Assembly: GCF_000738005.1 (NCBI RefSeq)
Contig: NZ_JHAL01000001.1
Span: 121,108-185,107 of the forward strand
Reading direction: 5' to 3'
From: Bifidobacterium crudilactis
GTDB lineage: Bacteria; Actinomycetota; Actinomycetes; Actinomycetales; Bifidobacteriaceae
Length of the DNA: 64,000 bases
In this document: positions 1-9,788 of the stretch, one piece after another
Layout of the letters: every line of letters starts with the position of its first letter
Position numbering within the stretch: the first letter of the stretch is position 1
Program-made: the position numbers and the translations under genes
The notes under the pieces: model-generated
What the model saw: only the letters and a program-made list of their open reading frames with translations
Told to the model about the DNA's origin: nothing
The model's database searches: none

Positions 1-1
1 G

Positions 2-775
2 CCGATCAAGGCATGTGCAGCCGATGCGGAAAGTGCCGGACTGCCACGCCCGTCCCTGGTTGGGGTCAGCTTGGGCGGACATGTCGTCGATAATCAGACG
101 GTCACTGCGGCTCCCTTCCTGCACTGGAACGGCAACGCCCCTCTCGCCCGGATGATTTCAGAGAACTGCGGCGTTCCCACGATGCTCTTCAACGATCTCG
201 AATCCGCGGTCAGACATGAATGCTGGTTCGGCGCGGGAGTCGGCGTCTCTCGCTTTGCCTTGATCACCATTGGTGCCGGTATCGGATATTCCATCGCACA
301 GGACGGGGAGCCGATCAACAATTCGGAAACAAGCTATGGAACGGCCACGCACATCATCGTCGACCCCGAAGGCCCGAGATGCTATCAGGGGCACATCGGC
401 TGTGCAGACTGTCTGGGAAACGACTCGATAGCGGAACAGTACTCAGAGCTTATGGGCAGAACCTGCTCCTTCGAGGATTTCGTCGTTGACGCCCGCAAGG
501 GGTTGAGACAGGCCACACAGCTGCTCAACCGCACCTGTTTCAGGCTAGGCGTGCTCATCGCCACCATTACCAACGCCGCCATGCCCCAGAAGGTGCTCGT
601 AGGCGGAGAATCCTCGTTCCTTGCCGAAATGAGCATGGAGCTGCTGCGTAAAGGCGTGGAAAGCTATCGCCACAGTCAGGCGGAGCCCGTACCTATAGAG
701 ATTCTTGACGACAACTGGATCAATTGGGGCAGATCGGCCGCCTCGAGTGCCATAGAACGATACATTCTGGGCTGA
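2..775 (+). CDS. ROK-family protein (sugar kinase/transcriptional repressor), 5'-truncated by the window edge
   Basis: The reading frame is open from base 2, so the true start lies outside the window; about 257 C-terminal residues are present. The early residues SLGGHVVDNQTV followed by a GAGIGYSI stretch, and the Cys/His cluster RCYQGHIGCADCLG, match the ROK fold and its zinc-binding segment (family knowledge: C-x-C-x4-C-type with an upstream His). ROK proteins are either sugar kinases or NagC/XylR-type repressors with an N-terminal helix-turn-helix; the N-terminus needed to decide is missing. Its convergent neighbour is an alpha-galactosidase, so a role in galactoside control or phosphorylation is plausible but inferred. 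Confidence 0.75.
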   Translation, partial: PIKACAADAESAGLPRPSLVGVSLGGHVVDNQTVTAAPFLHWNGNAPLARMISENCGVPTMLFNDLESAVRHECWFGAGVGVSRFALITIGAGIGYSIAQDGEPINNSETSYGTATHIIVDPEGPRCYQGHIGCADCLGNDSIAEQYSELMGRTCSFEDFVVDARKGLRQATQLLNRTCFRLGVLIATITNAAMPQKVLVGGESSFLAEMSMELLRKGVESYRHSQAEPVPIEILDDNWINWGRSAASSAIERYILG

Positions 776-847
776 AATCCGACTCCCGGAGCATTTGCAG
801 GGATTCCCGGGAGACCGTGTTCACAGGAATGCCGACATACACGAAGG

Positions 848-924
848 TGGACGTTGATATTTCAACGCCCACCAACCTTGGTTACTGACAAATCCCTACA
901 CAACCGACGCTACTTCGGTCGGTT
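848..924. repeat. Degenerate member of the TGTGTAGGGATT palindromic repeat family plus a hairpin
   Basis: The core CGTTGATATTTCAACG at 852-867, flanked by GGTGG/CCACC, and the end AAATCCCTACACA at 889-901 are shared with the repeats at 12445 and 16352. The left end is not clearly recognisable. The right end runs into a second inverted repeat, CAACCGAC (901-908) and GTCGGTTG (918-925). It sits between two convergent genes, so it may also terminate transcription of both. Confidence 0.6.
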
Positions 925-933
925 GCCTGGATG

Positions 934-3159
934 TCAGGCCAATTCCGCCTCGAACAGCACCGCCTGTGCAGGATGCAGGGAGGGGGCTCGCAGGCCCGAA
1001 GCCATCAGGAACATGCCCGGAAGCACTACCCCTTCGGCATTCCACCATGCCAAGTCGGACTGACCGTTCCCGATTTCACTGACGTCCAAACTGACCGAAA
1101 GCGGTTTCACCCTATACAAGGCCTCGGGGTCCAATCCCGGAAGTCGAACCGGGGCGCTCGGATAGATCTTGGATGTAGTGAGTTGGGTGAAGCTGTACAC
1201 GCCGTGCGACCTGTCTCGGTTGACCACACCGTCGAGGCGCACTGCCGGATCGCCGGAATCCCCATGGACCATCCTGCCTGTCGCGAAGATCTCACGTCGG
1301 GCTTTGAAGGCCTCGACCCAACCGGCAAGGGTGTCGAGCGCCGACTGAGGCTCTTCCAACAGATTCCATTCGATGCCCATATGCCCGAAGAATGCCGTCG
1401 CCATACGCATCTGCTGGCTTGTCGAACGACGGGTCGAATGAGCAGGCGATGCACCGATATGCTCCCCTATCATTTCGGGCGGCACCAGCAGGGAAGTATA
1501 GCGTTGGATATCCGTACGCTCGACCGGGTCGACGCAGTCGGATGCCCAGATGCGGTCGGCCACTTCGAGTATGCCCAGATCGACACGGCCTCCGCCGGAG
1601 CTGCATGATTCGATTTCCAGACCGTCATGGTTCCGCTTGAGATCCCGGAAGATTCGGTAGACCGCTTCGGTCTGCTGGTGCACGCACGGACGGCCCGTCC
1701 GCGGTGAAACTGCTTCGGTGACCAAGCGATTGTGGTCCCATTTGATGTAGTCGATGCCGAGCCTGTCCACCAGTCCATCCATTGCCGAGAACACATAGTC
1801 ATACGCGTCCGGGTTCGTGAGATCGAGCACCTGCTGGCTGCGACCGGTCATCGGCAAACGGTTTGGAGTCGGTTTGATAATCCAATCCGGATGTGCGCGG
1901 GCGATATCTGAATCGGGGTTCACCATCTCGGGTTCGAACCACAGACCAAATTCCATACCGAGATCGTGCACGTAGGCGGCAAGAGCGTCCAGGCTCTTGG
2001 CACCATCCGGCCACACCGCTGGATCAATCTGCCAGTCACCGAGTCCTGCAGTATCGTCTCGACGATGCATGAACCAGCCATCATCCACGACGAAGCGTTC
2101 CACACCGGACTCCTTGGCCTTATCCGCCAAGGCCTTCAAGGTATCGAAGGAATGGTCGAAGTACACGGCCTCCCATGTATTGAGGATTACCGGACGCGGC
2201 TTGTGTGCGAACTGCGGATGCAATGCCCTGAGATACTCGTGGAAGCGGGTGGCGACCTGATTCAGTCCGATGCCGTATGAGCCATACACCCAAGGGGTCG
2301 TGTAGCTCTGGGATTCCTCCAGTTCGACTTCACCTCCTGCAAGGCTTTCAGCTCCTCCGATGATTCCCTGCGTGTACGCCAGTCTTTCGGCGGACAGCAG
2401 CGAGTTGCCGCTCCACGCCACGTGCACGGAGTAGACCTCGCCATGAGTGAAGCCGAATCCGGGCACACCGGCTGAAAGCAGCAGCGAGGCGTCAAAATCG
2501 GGGCGGCCCACGGTACTGGCCTTTTCGAGCCGACCGAGGTTGAATGGCTGGCGCTGAGGCGAGCGTTCCCTGAGATGGTGGCCGGTGGTGGTCATAATCT
2601 CGCTGGCGATTTCGGGCACGGGGAAAGCCAACTCGACCTTGTCCACGGACACGGCGCCGTTCGCCCCTTCCAAATTGCTGACTGCGAGCTGTTGGCGCAC
2701 AAGGCCTGACGGCGTGATTTCACAGCGCCATTCCACACCGATATGCTGCTCCTCGTCACGGGCCAGCACCAGGACCGTCCGCTCCGAAGCGGTGAAATGC
2801 ACATCCTGCACGGAGAAGCTGCAGAACAGTTCGATTCCGTTTCGGCGCACCACGAAACGGGAGACTCCCGACCATGCCTCGGCTTGCGTCGGCAGCACGC
2901 TAGGCCAGTTGGTGTCATTGAGCGAACCCGATACGCGTTGAGGCCGCAGGGCGTCGTAGGCATCCACCAGGCGTTCTGGATGCCGCAGGGCTTTCCCCCA
3001 GTAGACCATGCGCGGCATCTGGCCGTCCGCGATGACAAAGGCCAAAGCCACGTCGGCATCGACACTTTGCCCGTAGTACAGGTGTACATCCGGGCCTAAG
3101 GCCGATGCACCCCGGAAGCTGCTCCAAACAGTCTGCACGGATGTCTGGTTATCGTTCAT
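934..3159 (-). CDS. Alpha-galactosidase, GH36
   Basis: This 741-residue enzyme hydrolyses alpha-1,6-galactosides such as melibiose and raffinose in the cytoplasm; there is no signal peptide. It has the GH36 order: an N-terminal beta-sandwich, then a TIM barrel with WEAVYFDHS, VVDDGWF, the nucleophile motif YIKWDHN (Asp near 475), the CSSGGGRVD loop, and the acid/base segment WASDCVD (first Asp near 541). The start chosen is the ATG at 3159, because AAGGA lies 8 bases upstream; an upstream in-frame ATG at 3240 would add 27 unlikely residues. It converges on the ROK gene. No dedicated transporter is adjacent. Confidence 0.92.
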   Translation of the reverse strand: MNDNQTSVQTVWSSFRGASALGPDVHLYYGQSVDADVALAFVIADGQMPRMVYWGKALRHPERLVDAYDALRPQRVSGSLNDTNWPSVLPTQAEAWSGVSRFVVRRNGIELFCSFSVQDVHFTASERTVLVLARDEEQHIGVEWRCEITPSGLVRQQLAVSNLEGANGAVSVDKVELAFPVPEIASEIMTTTGHHLRERSPQRQPFNLGRLEKASTVGRPDFDASLLLSAGVPGFGFTHGEVYSVHVAWSGNSLLSAERLAYTQGIIGGAESLAGGEVELEESQSYTTPWVYGSYGIGLNQVATRFHEYLRALHPQFAHKPRPVILNTWEAVYFDHSFDTLKALADKAKESGVERFVVDDGWFMHRRDDTAGLGDWQIDPAVWPDGAKSLDALAAYVHDLGMEFGLWFEPEMVNPDSDIARAHPDWIIKPTPNRLPMTGRSQQVLDLTNPDAYDYVFSAMDGLVDRLGIDYIKWDHNRLVTEAVSPRTGRPCVHQQTEAVYRIFRDLKRNHDGLEIESCSSGGGRVDLGILEVADRIWASDCVDPVERTDIQRYTSLLVPPEMIGEHIGASPAHSTRRSTSQQMRMATAFFGHMGIEWNLLEEPQSALDTLAGWVEAFKARREIFATGRMVHGDSGDPAVRLDGVVNRDRSHGVYSFTQLTTSKIYPSAPVRLPGLDPEALYRVKPLSVSLDVSEIGNGQSDLAWWNAEGVVLPGMFLMASGLRAPSLHPAQAVLFEAELA

Positions 3160-3398
3160 AATATGTTCCTTCAATCCCCTCATCATCGAAACAGGATACG
3201 TCGCATAGCGCCGAGCCACAGACGCCGCGTTTACCCACAATCGTAGAAACGCTGCGTTTGCTTGTCCTCATTCTGCGTGTCTGGGAAAATCGTAAAGAAA
3301 ACAGCCCTGATGGCGGCGAACACGAATAGTCGAAAAGAGGCCAAATTCAAAGTATCCGTAGCATATCGACCCCACAAGCCCCGTGCGACGCACACCTA

Positions 3399-3992
3399 TT
3401 ATCTTAATTTTTGAAAGAAATTATTGAGCAGCTCGGTGCACTCCCGCTCTTTGATGCCACCGATGACTTCCGGCATCGCTCCGATATGCGGGTCGCGAGG
3501 TATGTCCCACACCGAGCCGCAAGCCCCCATTTTCGAATCCCACGAACCGAACACAATGCGCCCTACATGAGCTGCGAGCGCTGCCCCTGCGCACATCGGG
3601 CATGGCTCGAGCGTGACCACCAGAGTTGTGTCGGAGAGATTCCATCGTGTCTCCCGAGCATTCCTGTTCGGGTTTCGCGTTTCGCAAGCCAGCTGCTCGA
3701 TTTCGAATCCGGCATGGCTATGAGACCCAGCCACATCGTGAACACCGCAATCGGAGGTCAGCTTCGCGGCCTGGCGAATTGCCTGCATCTCGGCGTGCGC
3801 CAAAGGATCGCCCAATATCTCCCGCTGATTGAATCCCCGCCCGAGAACACGTCCGTCAGATGCCAGAACGAGTGCACCCACCGGAACGTCACCGGCGGCA
3901 CCTGCCTGCACAGCGAGTTCGATGGCTTCATCCATGCGGTCCTGCCAGGGTGAGAGCTGAGAAGCGATGTTCATACCCCCAATTTCTACCAT
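3399..3992 (-). CDS. tadA: tRNA adenosine(34) deaminase TadA with an internal insertion
   Basis: Deaminates A34 to inosine in tRNA-Arg(ACG). The 197-residue product shows the zinc-deaminase signature HAE (66-68, proton-shuttling Glu) and PCPMC (Cys131/Cys134), with the typical GALVLASDGRVLGRG strand earlier. Between these two motifs are about 65 residues rather than the ~30 in the Escherichia coli enzyme; the extra ~35 residues (about 82-118) contain several His and Cys. An alternative start is the ATG six codons downstream. It follows the cation ATPase on the same strand with a 66-base gap, so the two could be cotranscribed. Confidence 0.88.
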   Translation of the reverse strand: MVEIGGMNIASQLSPWQDRMDEAIELAVQAGAAGDVPVGALVLASDGRVLGRGFNQREILGDPLAHAEMQAIRQAAKLTSDCGVHDVAGSHSHAGFEIEQLACETRNPNRNARETRWNLSDTTLVVTLEPCPMCAGAALAAHVGRIVFGSWDSKMGACGSVWDIPRDPHIGAMPEVIGGIKERECTELLNNFFQKLR

Positions 3993-4058
3993 TGGCTGTT
4001 CTCGGGCCCAAACAGCCCGGTATGCTCCATTCTCCCGGGCGCTGTTCGTCGATGAGCG

Positions 4059-6854
4059 TCAGCGGCTGGTGTGCAGCATCGTGATGATGCCTCTTCGCGC
4101 CCTACGGCCCATGGCCTTCAGACCCGACCTGGGCCCGTGCCCGTGCCTGGCCAGCCATGCCCTGATGATTTTGTCACCCTCGCAGAAGAACAGCACGGTG
4201 ATGGACAGCAGGAAGCACGTCAGCCATTGCATGCCGTTCATCGGGGAAACTCCGAGCACCGAGGCCACCGGTGCGATGTACATCGCGCCTGCATGAATCA
4301 CCAAAGCGACCACTGAAGCTATGAGCAGGAATTTGTTGCGCAAGGGATTGAGCTGCACGATGAGCAGAGTCTCTGACCTTGCGGACATCGACATGAAGAA
4401 GTTGAACAGCACCAGCAGCGTCAAGGCCATGGTCCTTGCCTCGACCACCTCGGTCCCGTTGTCAAGAAGCACCCTGAACATGACGAGGATGCACATGGCC
4501 ATCCAAAGACCGCAGACCGCGGTTCGAGCCCACAGGGCCGATGACAACAGCCCTTCCTTCTTCTCTCGCGGTGGCCTGGTAAGTTCGTCCCCGCTGCCCG
4601 GTTCGAAGCCCAGCGCGATATCCTGCACGCCGTTGGTGACGAAGTTTATCCACAGCATCTGCAACGGAAGGAACAGCAGCGGCATTTCCGCGATGACGTT
4701 GACGCCGACCGCGATCATGGCCGCAACCGCAGTGGAAAGCAGGAAGAACGCGGAACCGCGTATCGCCTTGAAGGTCACCCTTCCCTCGCGCACGGCGTCG
4801 GTGATGGTCACGAAATTATCGTCGGTGAGCACCACATCGCTCGCCTCCCGAGCCACATCGGTGCCCGATTTACCCATGGCAATGCCCACGGAGGCGGCTT
4901 TCAGCGCAGGAGCGTCATTCACCCCGTCACCGGTAACTGCGACGACCTCACCCTGGTCCTGGAGGGCCTCGACGATGCGCAGCTTGTCCTGAGGAGAGAC
5001 ACGGGCGGCAATGGAAGTCTCCTTCAACCTGGCTTTGAGGACCTCGTCGCTCATGTCCGACATTTCGCTGCCCGTCAACGCATCCTTGGTGTGGCGCAGA
5101 CCCAGGCGTTCACCAATGGCCGCTGCCGTCAACGGGTGGTCGCCGGTGATCATCTTGACCTCTATACCCGCGGCCGCGCACTGAGCGATAGCCTCCTTCA
5201 CTCCGGCACGAGGCGGGTCGAGCATGCCTTCCATACCCAGGAACTTCATGCTGTGCGGCTCACGATATTCCTTGAGATCGGCGTCCGCATCGAGATGCTT
5301 GCTCGCCACCGCTATGACTCTGAGCCCCTCACGGCCCATGCTTTCGTAGGTCTGATGCATGGCATCCATGTCAAGCGACACCTCTTGCCCCGTGCCGTCG
5401 TCCATCGTCGAACTCATGGTGGCGACGCTGTCCGGAGCTCCTTTGACATACTGTGTGAAACTGCCGTCCGGATTGCGTCGAATCGTCATCGAATACCGCA
5501 ATTCAGGCTCGTACGGTGTTTCGAGCTCTATCGGATGCTCCAATTCGGCGGCGCTCACGGCTCCCGCCTCATCGGCGATTCTGGCCATGGCCACATCCAC
5601 GGCATCGCCGCTGTACGTCATGCTGCCGTCATCCTCGGTGTTCCGATAGGCTTCGTTGGTCAGCGCACCAGCCTTGAGAAGCTCCGTCAGACTCCGCCTG
5701 TGCGACTCGTCCATATGCTCACGGGACTCCGCATCGCACAGCTTTGCCGGTTCATGCCCGACCGCGAACTGCTCGACCGTCATCCTGTTCTGAGTGAGGG
5801 TGCCTGTCTTATCCGAACCGATAACGGTCGTGGACCCCAAGGTCTCGACCGCCGGAAGGGTGCGCACAATCGCGTTGCGCTTGGCCATCCGCGATATGCC
5901 CAGCGCCATCGCGACCGTGAGAACGATCGGCAGGGCTTCCGGCATCGAGGCCACGACAAGGGAGACGGAGGAGAGGAATGCGCCGGTCGCATCCTTGTTG
6001 ATGAACACGCCGCCGAGGAATACGAATACCGCAACGATGAGGACGGCAATGGAGATGCCGCGTTCCGTCCGCTGCATAATCTGCTGCAAGGGCGTATTGG
6101 CTTTGGCCCCGTGAACCAGGTCGTTGATTTCACCGAGTTCGGTGTCCGAACCGGTCGCCACCACCAGTCCGCGTCCGCGTCCACTCGTGACCATGGTGCC
6201 GGAAAAGGCCATACCCTTGCGGTCTCCCAGCGAAGCGTCCTCTTCTACGGCCGCGATGTTCTTTTGGGCGTCGGTGCTCTCACCTGTCAGCATCGACTCG
6301 TTGATTCGCAGCCTGCTGGATTCGATGAGGCGAATATCCGCAGGAACTCGGTCGCCGCTTTCCATGACGACGATGTCGCCAGGCACCAAATCGGCGGCCT
6401 CGATTTTGCGCATCGCTCCGTCACGCAGCACGCGGGAGGTCGGAGAGGACAGAGAGGCCAATGCCTCCACAGCCTTGTCTGCTTTGGTCTCCTGGTAATA
6501 CCCGATGATGGCATTGAGCAGCAACACGACGAAAATGGCGATGGCGTCAACGTAATGCTCCAGGAGAATCGTGATGATGCCGCACCCGATGAGCACCGCA
6601 ATCAACGGACTCTTGAACTGAATCAGGAACATCTTCCACTTGGGCATCGGCGCTTCGGCGGAGAGGGCGTTCGCACCGAACAGGCCGAGCCGCCGTTCCG
6701 CTTCCTTGGGAGAGAGCCCACGTGGGGTCGTCTCCAATGCCTCAAGCGCCTGTTCCGCGCTGATCGCATGCCAGGAGTTTTCCTCGCGGCCGGAAACCAG
6801 CGACTCCGCCGATTCCACCGCAGTATCTGTTGTCGTTTGTGCCATTTCGGTCAT
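4059..6854 (-). CDS. P-type (P2) cation-transporting ATPase lacking canonical Ca2+ ligands
   Basis: A 931-residue integral membrane pump. It shows the N-terminal cation-ATPase domain (GLSPKEAERRLG), TGES (190-193) in the actuator domain, PEALP in M4 (305-309), the phosphorylated Asp348 in DKTGTLT, KGAPD in the nucleotide-binding domain, and TGDGVNDAP. M5 reads FFLLSTAVAAM and M6 reads FVTNGVQDIALG, so the Asn/Glu of M5 and the TD of M6 that bind Ca2+ in SERCA pumps are not there. The ion is therefore uncertain; H+, Na+, Mg2+ or another cation is possible. GAAAGG lies 7 bases before the ATG. A long hairpin sits in the leader. Confidence 0.87.
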   Translation of the reverse strand: MTEMAQTTTDTAVESAESLVSGREENSWHAISAEQALEALETTPRGLSPKEAERRLGLFGANALSAEAPMPKWKMFLIQFKSPLIAVLIGCGIITILLEHYVDAIAIFVVLLLNAIIGYYQETKADKAVEALASLSSPTSRVLRDGAMRKIEAADLVPGDIVVMESGDRVPADIRLIESSRLRINESMLTGESTDAQKNIAAVEEDASLGDRKGMAFSGTMVTSGRGRGLVVATGSDTELGEINDLVHGAKANTPLQQIMQRTERGISIAVLIVAVFVFLGGVFINKDATGAFLSSVSLVVASMPEALPIVLTVAMALGISRMAKRNAIVRTLPAVETLGSTTVIGSDKTGTLTQNRMTVEQFAVGHEPAKLCDAESREHMDESHRRSLTELLKAGALTNEAYRNTEDDGSMTYSGDAVDVAMARIADEAGAVSAAELEHPIELETPYEPELRYSMTIRRNPDGSFTQYVKGAPDSVATMSSTMDDGTGQEVSLDMDAMHQTYESMGREGLRVIAVASKHLDADADLKEYREPHSMKFLGMEGMLDPPRAGVKEAIAQCAAAGIEVKMITGDHPLTAAAIGERLGLRHTKDALTGSEMSDMSDEVLKARLKETSIAARVSPQDKLRIVEALQDQGEVVAVTGDGVNDAPALKAASVGIAMGKSGTDVAREASDVVLTDDNFVTITDAVREGRVTFKAIRGSAFFLLSTAVAAMIAVGVNVIAEMPLLFLPLQMLWINFVTNGVQDIALGFEPGSGDELTRPPREKKEGLLSSALWARTAVCGLWMAMCILVMFRVLLDNGTEVVEARTMALTLLVLFNFFMSMSARSETLLIVQLNPLRNKFLLIASVVALVIHAGAMYIAPVASVLGVSPMNGMQWLTCFLLSITVLFFCEGDKIIRAWLARHGHGPRSGLKAMGRRARRGIITMLHTSR

Positions 6855-7328
6855 ATGGGGCCTTTCTCGTGAATGATTCCATCACCGGAGAGGTCGCTGC
6901 AAGTCAAAACCGATTTGTGCGCGACCTCGAATCCCCCTATTGGTGAACGGCGACAACGCACGTCAATCAGACCGTTAACAAGAACCTAATTCAACACTAA
7001 CATGTTACTAACGGGCGAATCTGTAGTAATTGGAAACATTATGCTTCTGGCGGCATCTCCATGCCGATTCGGAGGACAATGAGAAGCTGTGATTGTTGTT
7101 TCCACTGTCGCGGATAATGGAAACGGCGGCAATGAGCGCGGCGGAGATCCGGGGCGCTCGGCTTTCCCTCGTAGGAATGCTTCTCGGACCGACTCGTCGC
7201 ATGCACAACAACGCCGCCGAGGGCTTCGCGCCTGCCCCGCCGGAGGTTCAGCAACAGCACCGCATTACGGAACGACATACAACCCGAAGACCGTGCGCAA
7301 TCGCATGTGACCGAGAAAGAGGGCGGAT
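6855..7328. other. Divergent intergenic region between the cation ATPase and the antiporter
   Basis: No open frame here has coding character. The left part holds the hairpin at 6890-6928 and an AT-richer stretch around 6970-7030 suited to promoters; I could not fix exact -35/-10 boxes. The right part (7090-7320) is G+C-rich leader for the antiporter. Confidence 0.5.
6890..6928 (-). promoter_or_regulatory. Hairpin in the 5' leader of the cation ATPase
   Basis: GAGGTCGC (6890-6897) and GCGACCTC (6921-6928) form a perfect 8-bp stem with partial pairing continuing inward. It lies 36 bases upstream of the ATPase start on the minus strand, so it would be part of its 5' untranslated region. No T-run follows, so it is not an obvious terminator. 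It matches no riboswitch I can name. Confidence 0.4.
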
Positions 7329-9620
7329 GTGCAGGAGTTCACGCTTATTCTTTGCATCGTTGGCGCAGTACTGATCTCCTCCTTCCTCAGCCGCTTTCTC
7401 CCGAAAATCTCGACCCCGCTGGTCCAGATTCTTCTGGGCATAGTCATGACCCAGCTGCCGTTCTTCCCTGAGGTGCATCTCGACCCGGAACTGTTCATGG
7501 TGCTCTTCATCGCGCCTCTGCTCTACTACGAGGCTCATAGCATCGACAAGTCCTCGTTGATCAAGAATCTTGGCATATCGCTGTCCCTGGCGATCGGACT
7601 GGCGACAGCCACGATGCTCGTCGTGGGATACGCGCTCAACGCCGTCTGGGCATCCATACCGCTCGCCGCGGCCTTCGCCCTGGGTGCGGCACTCGGCCCC
7701 ACCGACGCGGTGGCGGTCTCGTCCCTGGGCAAGGAAGCCAGCCTGAGCGTCCGACAGCGAGCCATCCTCAAAGGCGAGTCTCTGTTCAACGATGCGACCG
7801 GCGTCATAGGCTTTCAGTTCTCGATTCTGGCAGCGGTGACCGGTGCCTTCTCACCGGTTCAGGCTATCGGCACATTCGCGTTCTCCTTCATCGGAGGCGT
7901 CCTGTTGGGGCTGGCCTCCGGCGTGTTCCTCAATTGGCTCTTCGAGACCAGCCGTGAACTCGGTTGGGAAACCACGACCACAAGAATTCTCATGGAGATA
8001 TTCTTCCCGTTCCTGCTCTACATCGTCGCCGAGGACATCGCCCACATCTCGGGCATTCTCGCCGTGGTCACGGCAGGACTGCTCGTGCGTTTCGACCGCA
8101 GCGGCATCGGTCCGAATGTATCGCGGACCAACATCGTGTCCTCAAGCGTCTGGACCGTGCTCTCCTTCAGCTTGAACGGTGCCGTGTTCGTGCTGTTGGG
8201 CATGCTGCTCCCCGAGGCGATGCAGACGAGCTGGTCAGACGATTCCGTGAACAATCTTGCCCTTATCGGCATCATCGCCCTCGTCTCCGCGGTGGTGGTG
8301 CTGATTCGCTTCATCTGGGTCTCCGGCATGCTGGCATTCACCAAAGACGCCGTATCGCATAAGCGCCGGCCAATGACTCTCGAGCGTTGGCGCTCGGCCG
8401 CAGTGATGACCTTCGGAGGTCCCAAAGGGACGATAACGCTGTCCTTGGTGCTCACCGTGCCATATTTCCTCGCTTCAGGCCAACCCTTCCCGATGCGTGA
8501 CGAACTCGTATTCGTCGCTGCCGGAGTCATCATCGTCACCTTGGTGCTGGCGAATTTCGCTCTTCCTCTCCTCGCCCCGGTCGGCGCACGCAACATTCCG
8601 ACCAAGCACTTTGAGACGGTTATCGACGTTCTTCGCAAAACCGTCGAGGAATTGTCGTCCCGGGTCACCGCCGAGAACAAGCGTGCCGTGCAGATAGTCC
8701 TGTCGTCCTACAATCAGCGCATCGCACGTCTGAAAGCCCGCATCGGGCAAAGAGACCCCAAGGAGTTCGAGGCGCTTCAGATCGAAGCCTTGACATGGGA
8801 ACAGGATTACATCGAGCGTCGTCTTGCCGCATTGGACGCCTCGGACAAGTCGAAGGGCTCCGACGACACGAAATCGGAAAACGACTCCGACGACCTCGCA
8901 AGAGAACAGCATGCAGGCGTTTCCGACATTCGCGACGCCGCAGATATGAACGATGCCGTAGTTACCGCCGAATTCGAGAACCGAGATTCGCAGGCCGAAT
9001 CCTCGCTCGTCGCCGTGAAGGATTCGTCCTCCGGAAACACCCTCGCCGCCTCTGCCGACAGGGACGGCGCTCCTGCAGATTCGATGGACGCCGATCTTCG
9101 CAAAGAGTATGAGCGCCGTGCAGCCTCAAGGCTTCTTGACCAGATCTCGCGTTCCCTGAGCCACATAGACGAATCCAGCGAAATGCGATGGCGGCTCAGA
9201 AGCATCCGCCGTCGGTCGCACAGTCTGGTCAAACGTCTCAGCGGCCGTATACGGCATTCGACACCGCTGATGAACGGCGACACCCTGTTCGCCGTCACAC
9301 GCTCCTTGCAGACGGATGTCAATCGTTATGTCATCGAGAAACTCTACGTCGAGCTCGGCGAGGAACGCTTCACCACCGAGGATGTGCTGTCACTGCTAAT
9401 CGAGCATCAGCGGGCGGACAACGCGCTGCGCTCCCGCCCCACCATGGGGGACACCACGAAAACCCTGGTTTCGGTTCAGGAAATCAAACGAGAGGGATAT
9501 GCCATCGAGCTCGGCATCATCCAGGACATGCTCGAAGCCGGCGATATCTCCAGGCCTGAGGCGCGACTGCTGCGTCGCAACGTGTATGTCATGCAGGTGG
9601 ATGCCGATTCGGGCATCTGA
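7329..9620 (+). CDS. CPA1-family Na+/H+ antiporter with a long cytoplasmic tail
   Basis: Exchanges monovalent cations for protons across the cytoplasmic membrane. The first ~420 of 763 residues hold about 12 hydrophobic segments with the NhaP-type motifs GPTDAVAVSS (TM5) and GESLFNDATG (TM6), whose Asp residues carry ions in this family. The tail of about 340 residues is hydrophilic: a predicted coiled stretch (TVEELSSRVTAENK), an acidic low-complexity stretch (~510-600), then a helical region. The tail may regulate the transporter. The start is GTG at 7329 with a weak purine-rich site upstream. It is divergent from the cation ATPase, suggesting an ion-homeostasis pair. Confidence 0.88.
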   Translation: MQEFTLILCIVGAVLISSFLSRFLPKISTPLVQILLGIVMTQLPFFPEVHLDPELFMVLFIAPLLYYEAHSIDKSSLIKNLGISLSLAIGLATATMLVVGYALNAVWASIPLAAAFALGAALGPTDAVAVSSLGKEASLSVRQRAILKGESLFNDATGVIGFQFSILAAVTGAFSPVQAIGTFAFSFIGGVLLGLASGVFLNWLFETSRELGWETTTTRILMEIFFPFLLYIVAEDIAHISGILAVVTAGLLVRFDRSGIGPNVSRTNIVSSSVWTVLSFSLNGAVFVLLGMLLPEAMQTSWSDDSVNNLALIGIIALVSAVVVLIRFIWVSGMLAFTKDAVSHKRRPMTLERWRSAAVMTFGGPKGTITLSLVLTVPYFLASGQPFPMRDELVFVAAGVIIVTLVLANFALPLLAPVGARNIPTKHFETVIDVLRKTVEELSSRVTAENKRAVQIVLSSYNQRIARLKARIGQRDPKEFEALQIEALTWEQDYIERRLAALDASDKSKGSDDTKSENDSDDLAREQHAGVSDIRDAADMNDAVVTAEFENRDSQAESSLVAVKDSSSGNTLAASADRDGAPADSMDADLRKEYERRAASRLLDQISRSLSHIDESSEMRWRLRSIRRRSHSLVKRLSGRIRHSTPLMNGDTLFAVTRSLQTDVNRYVIEKLYVELGEERFTTEDVLSLLIEHQRADNALRSRPTMGDTTKTLVSVQEIKREGYAIELGIIQDMLEAGDISRPEARLLRRNVYVMQVDADSGI

Positions 9621-9788
9621 TTCGGACCACCGACAGCATCCGCATCAATCGTGCAGGCATTATGTCGGCAGGACCATCTCGGTGCTTCTGACAATGGCAC
9701 CCCACCCGAGAGCAGCCCCTGCACAAGCGAAACCATCGCTGGAATTCCATGCAGCTCCATGCAACCCCAGCGACGCTCCCTGTGCCGC

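Noticed and set aside
5091..6872. A 593-codon open frame on the plus strand opposite the first cation ATPase
   Set aside because: It is antisense to a complete P-type ATPase with all motifs. Its product is rich in His, Arg and Gly with no domain, typical of a shadow frame in G+C-rich DNA.
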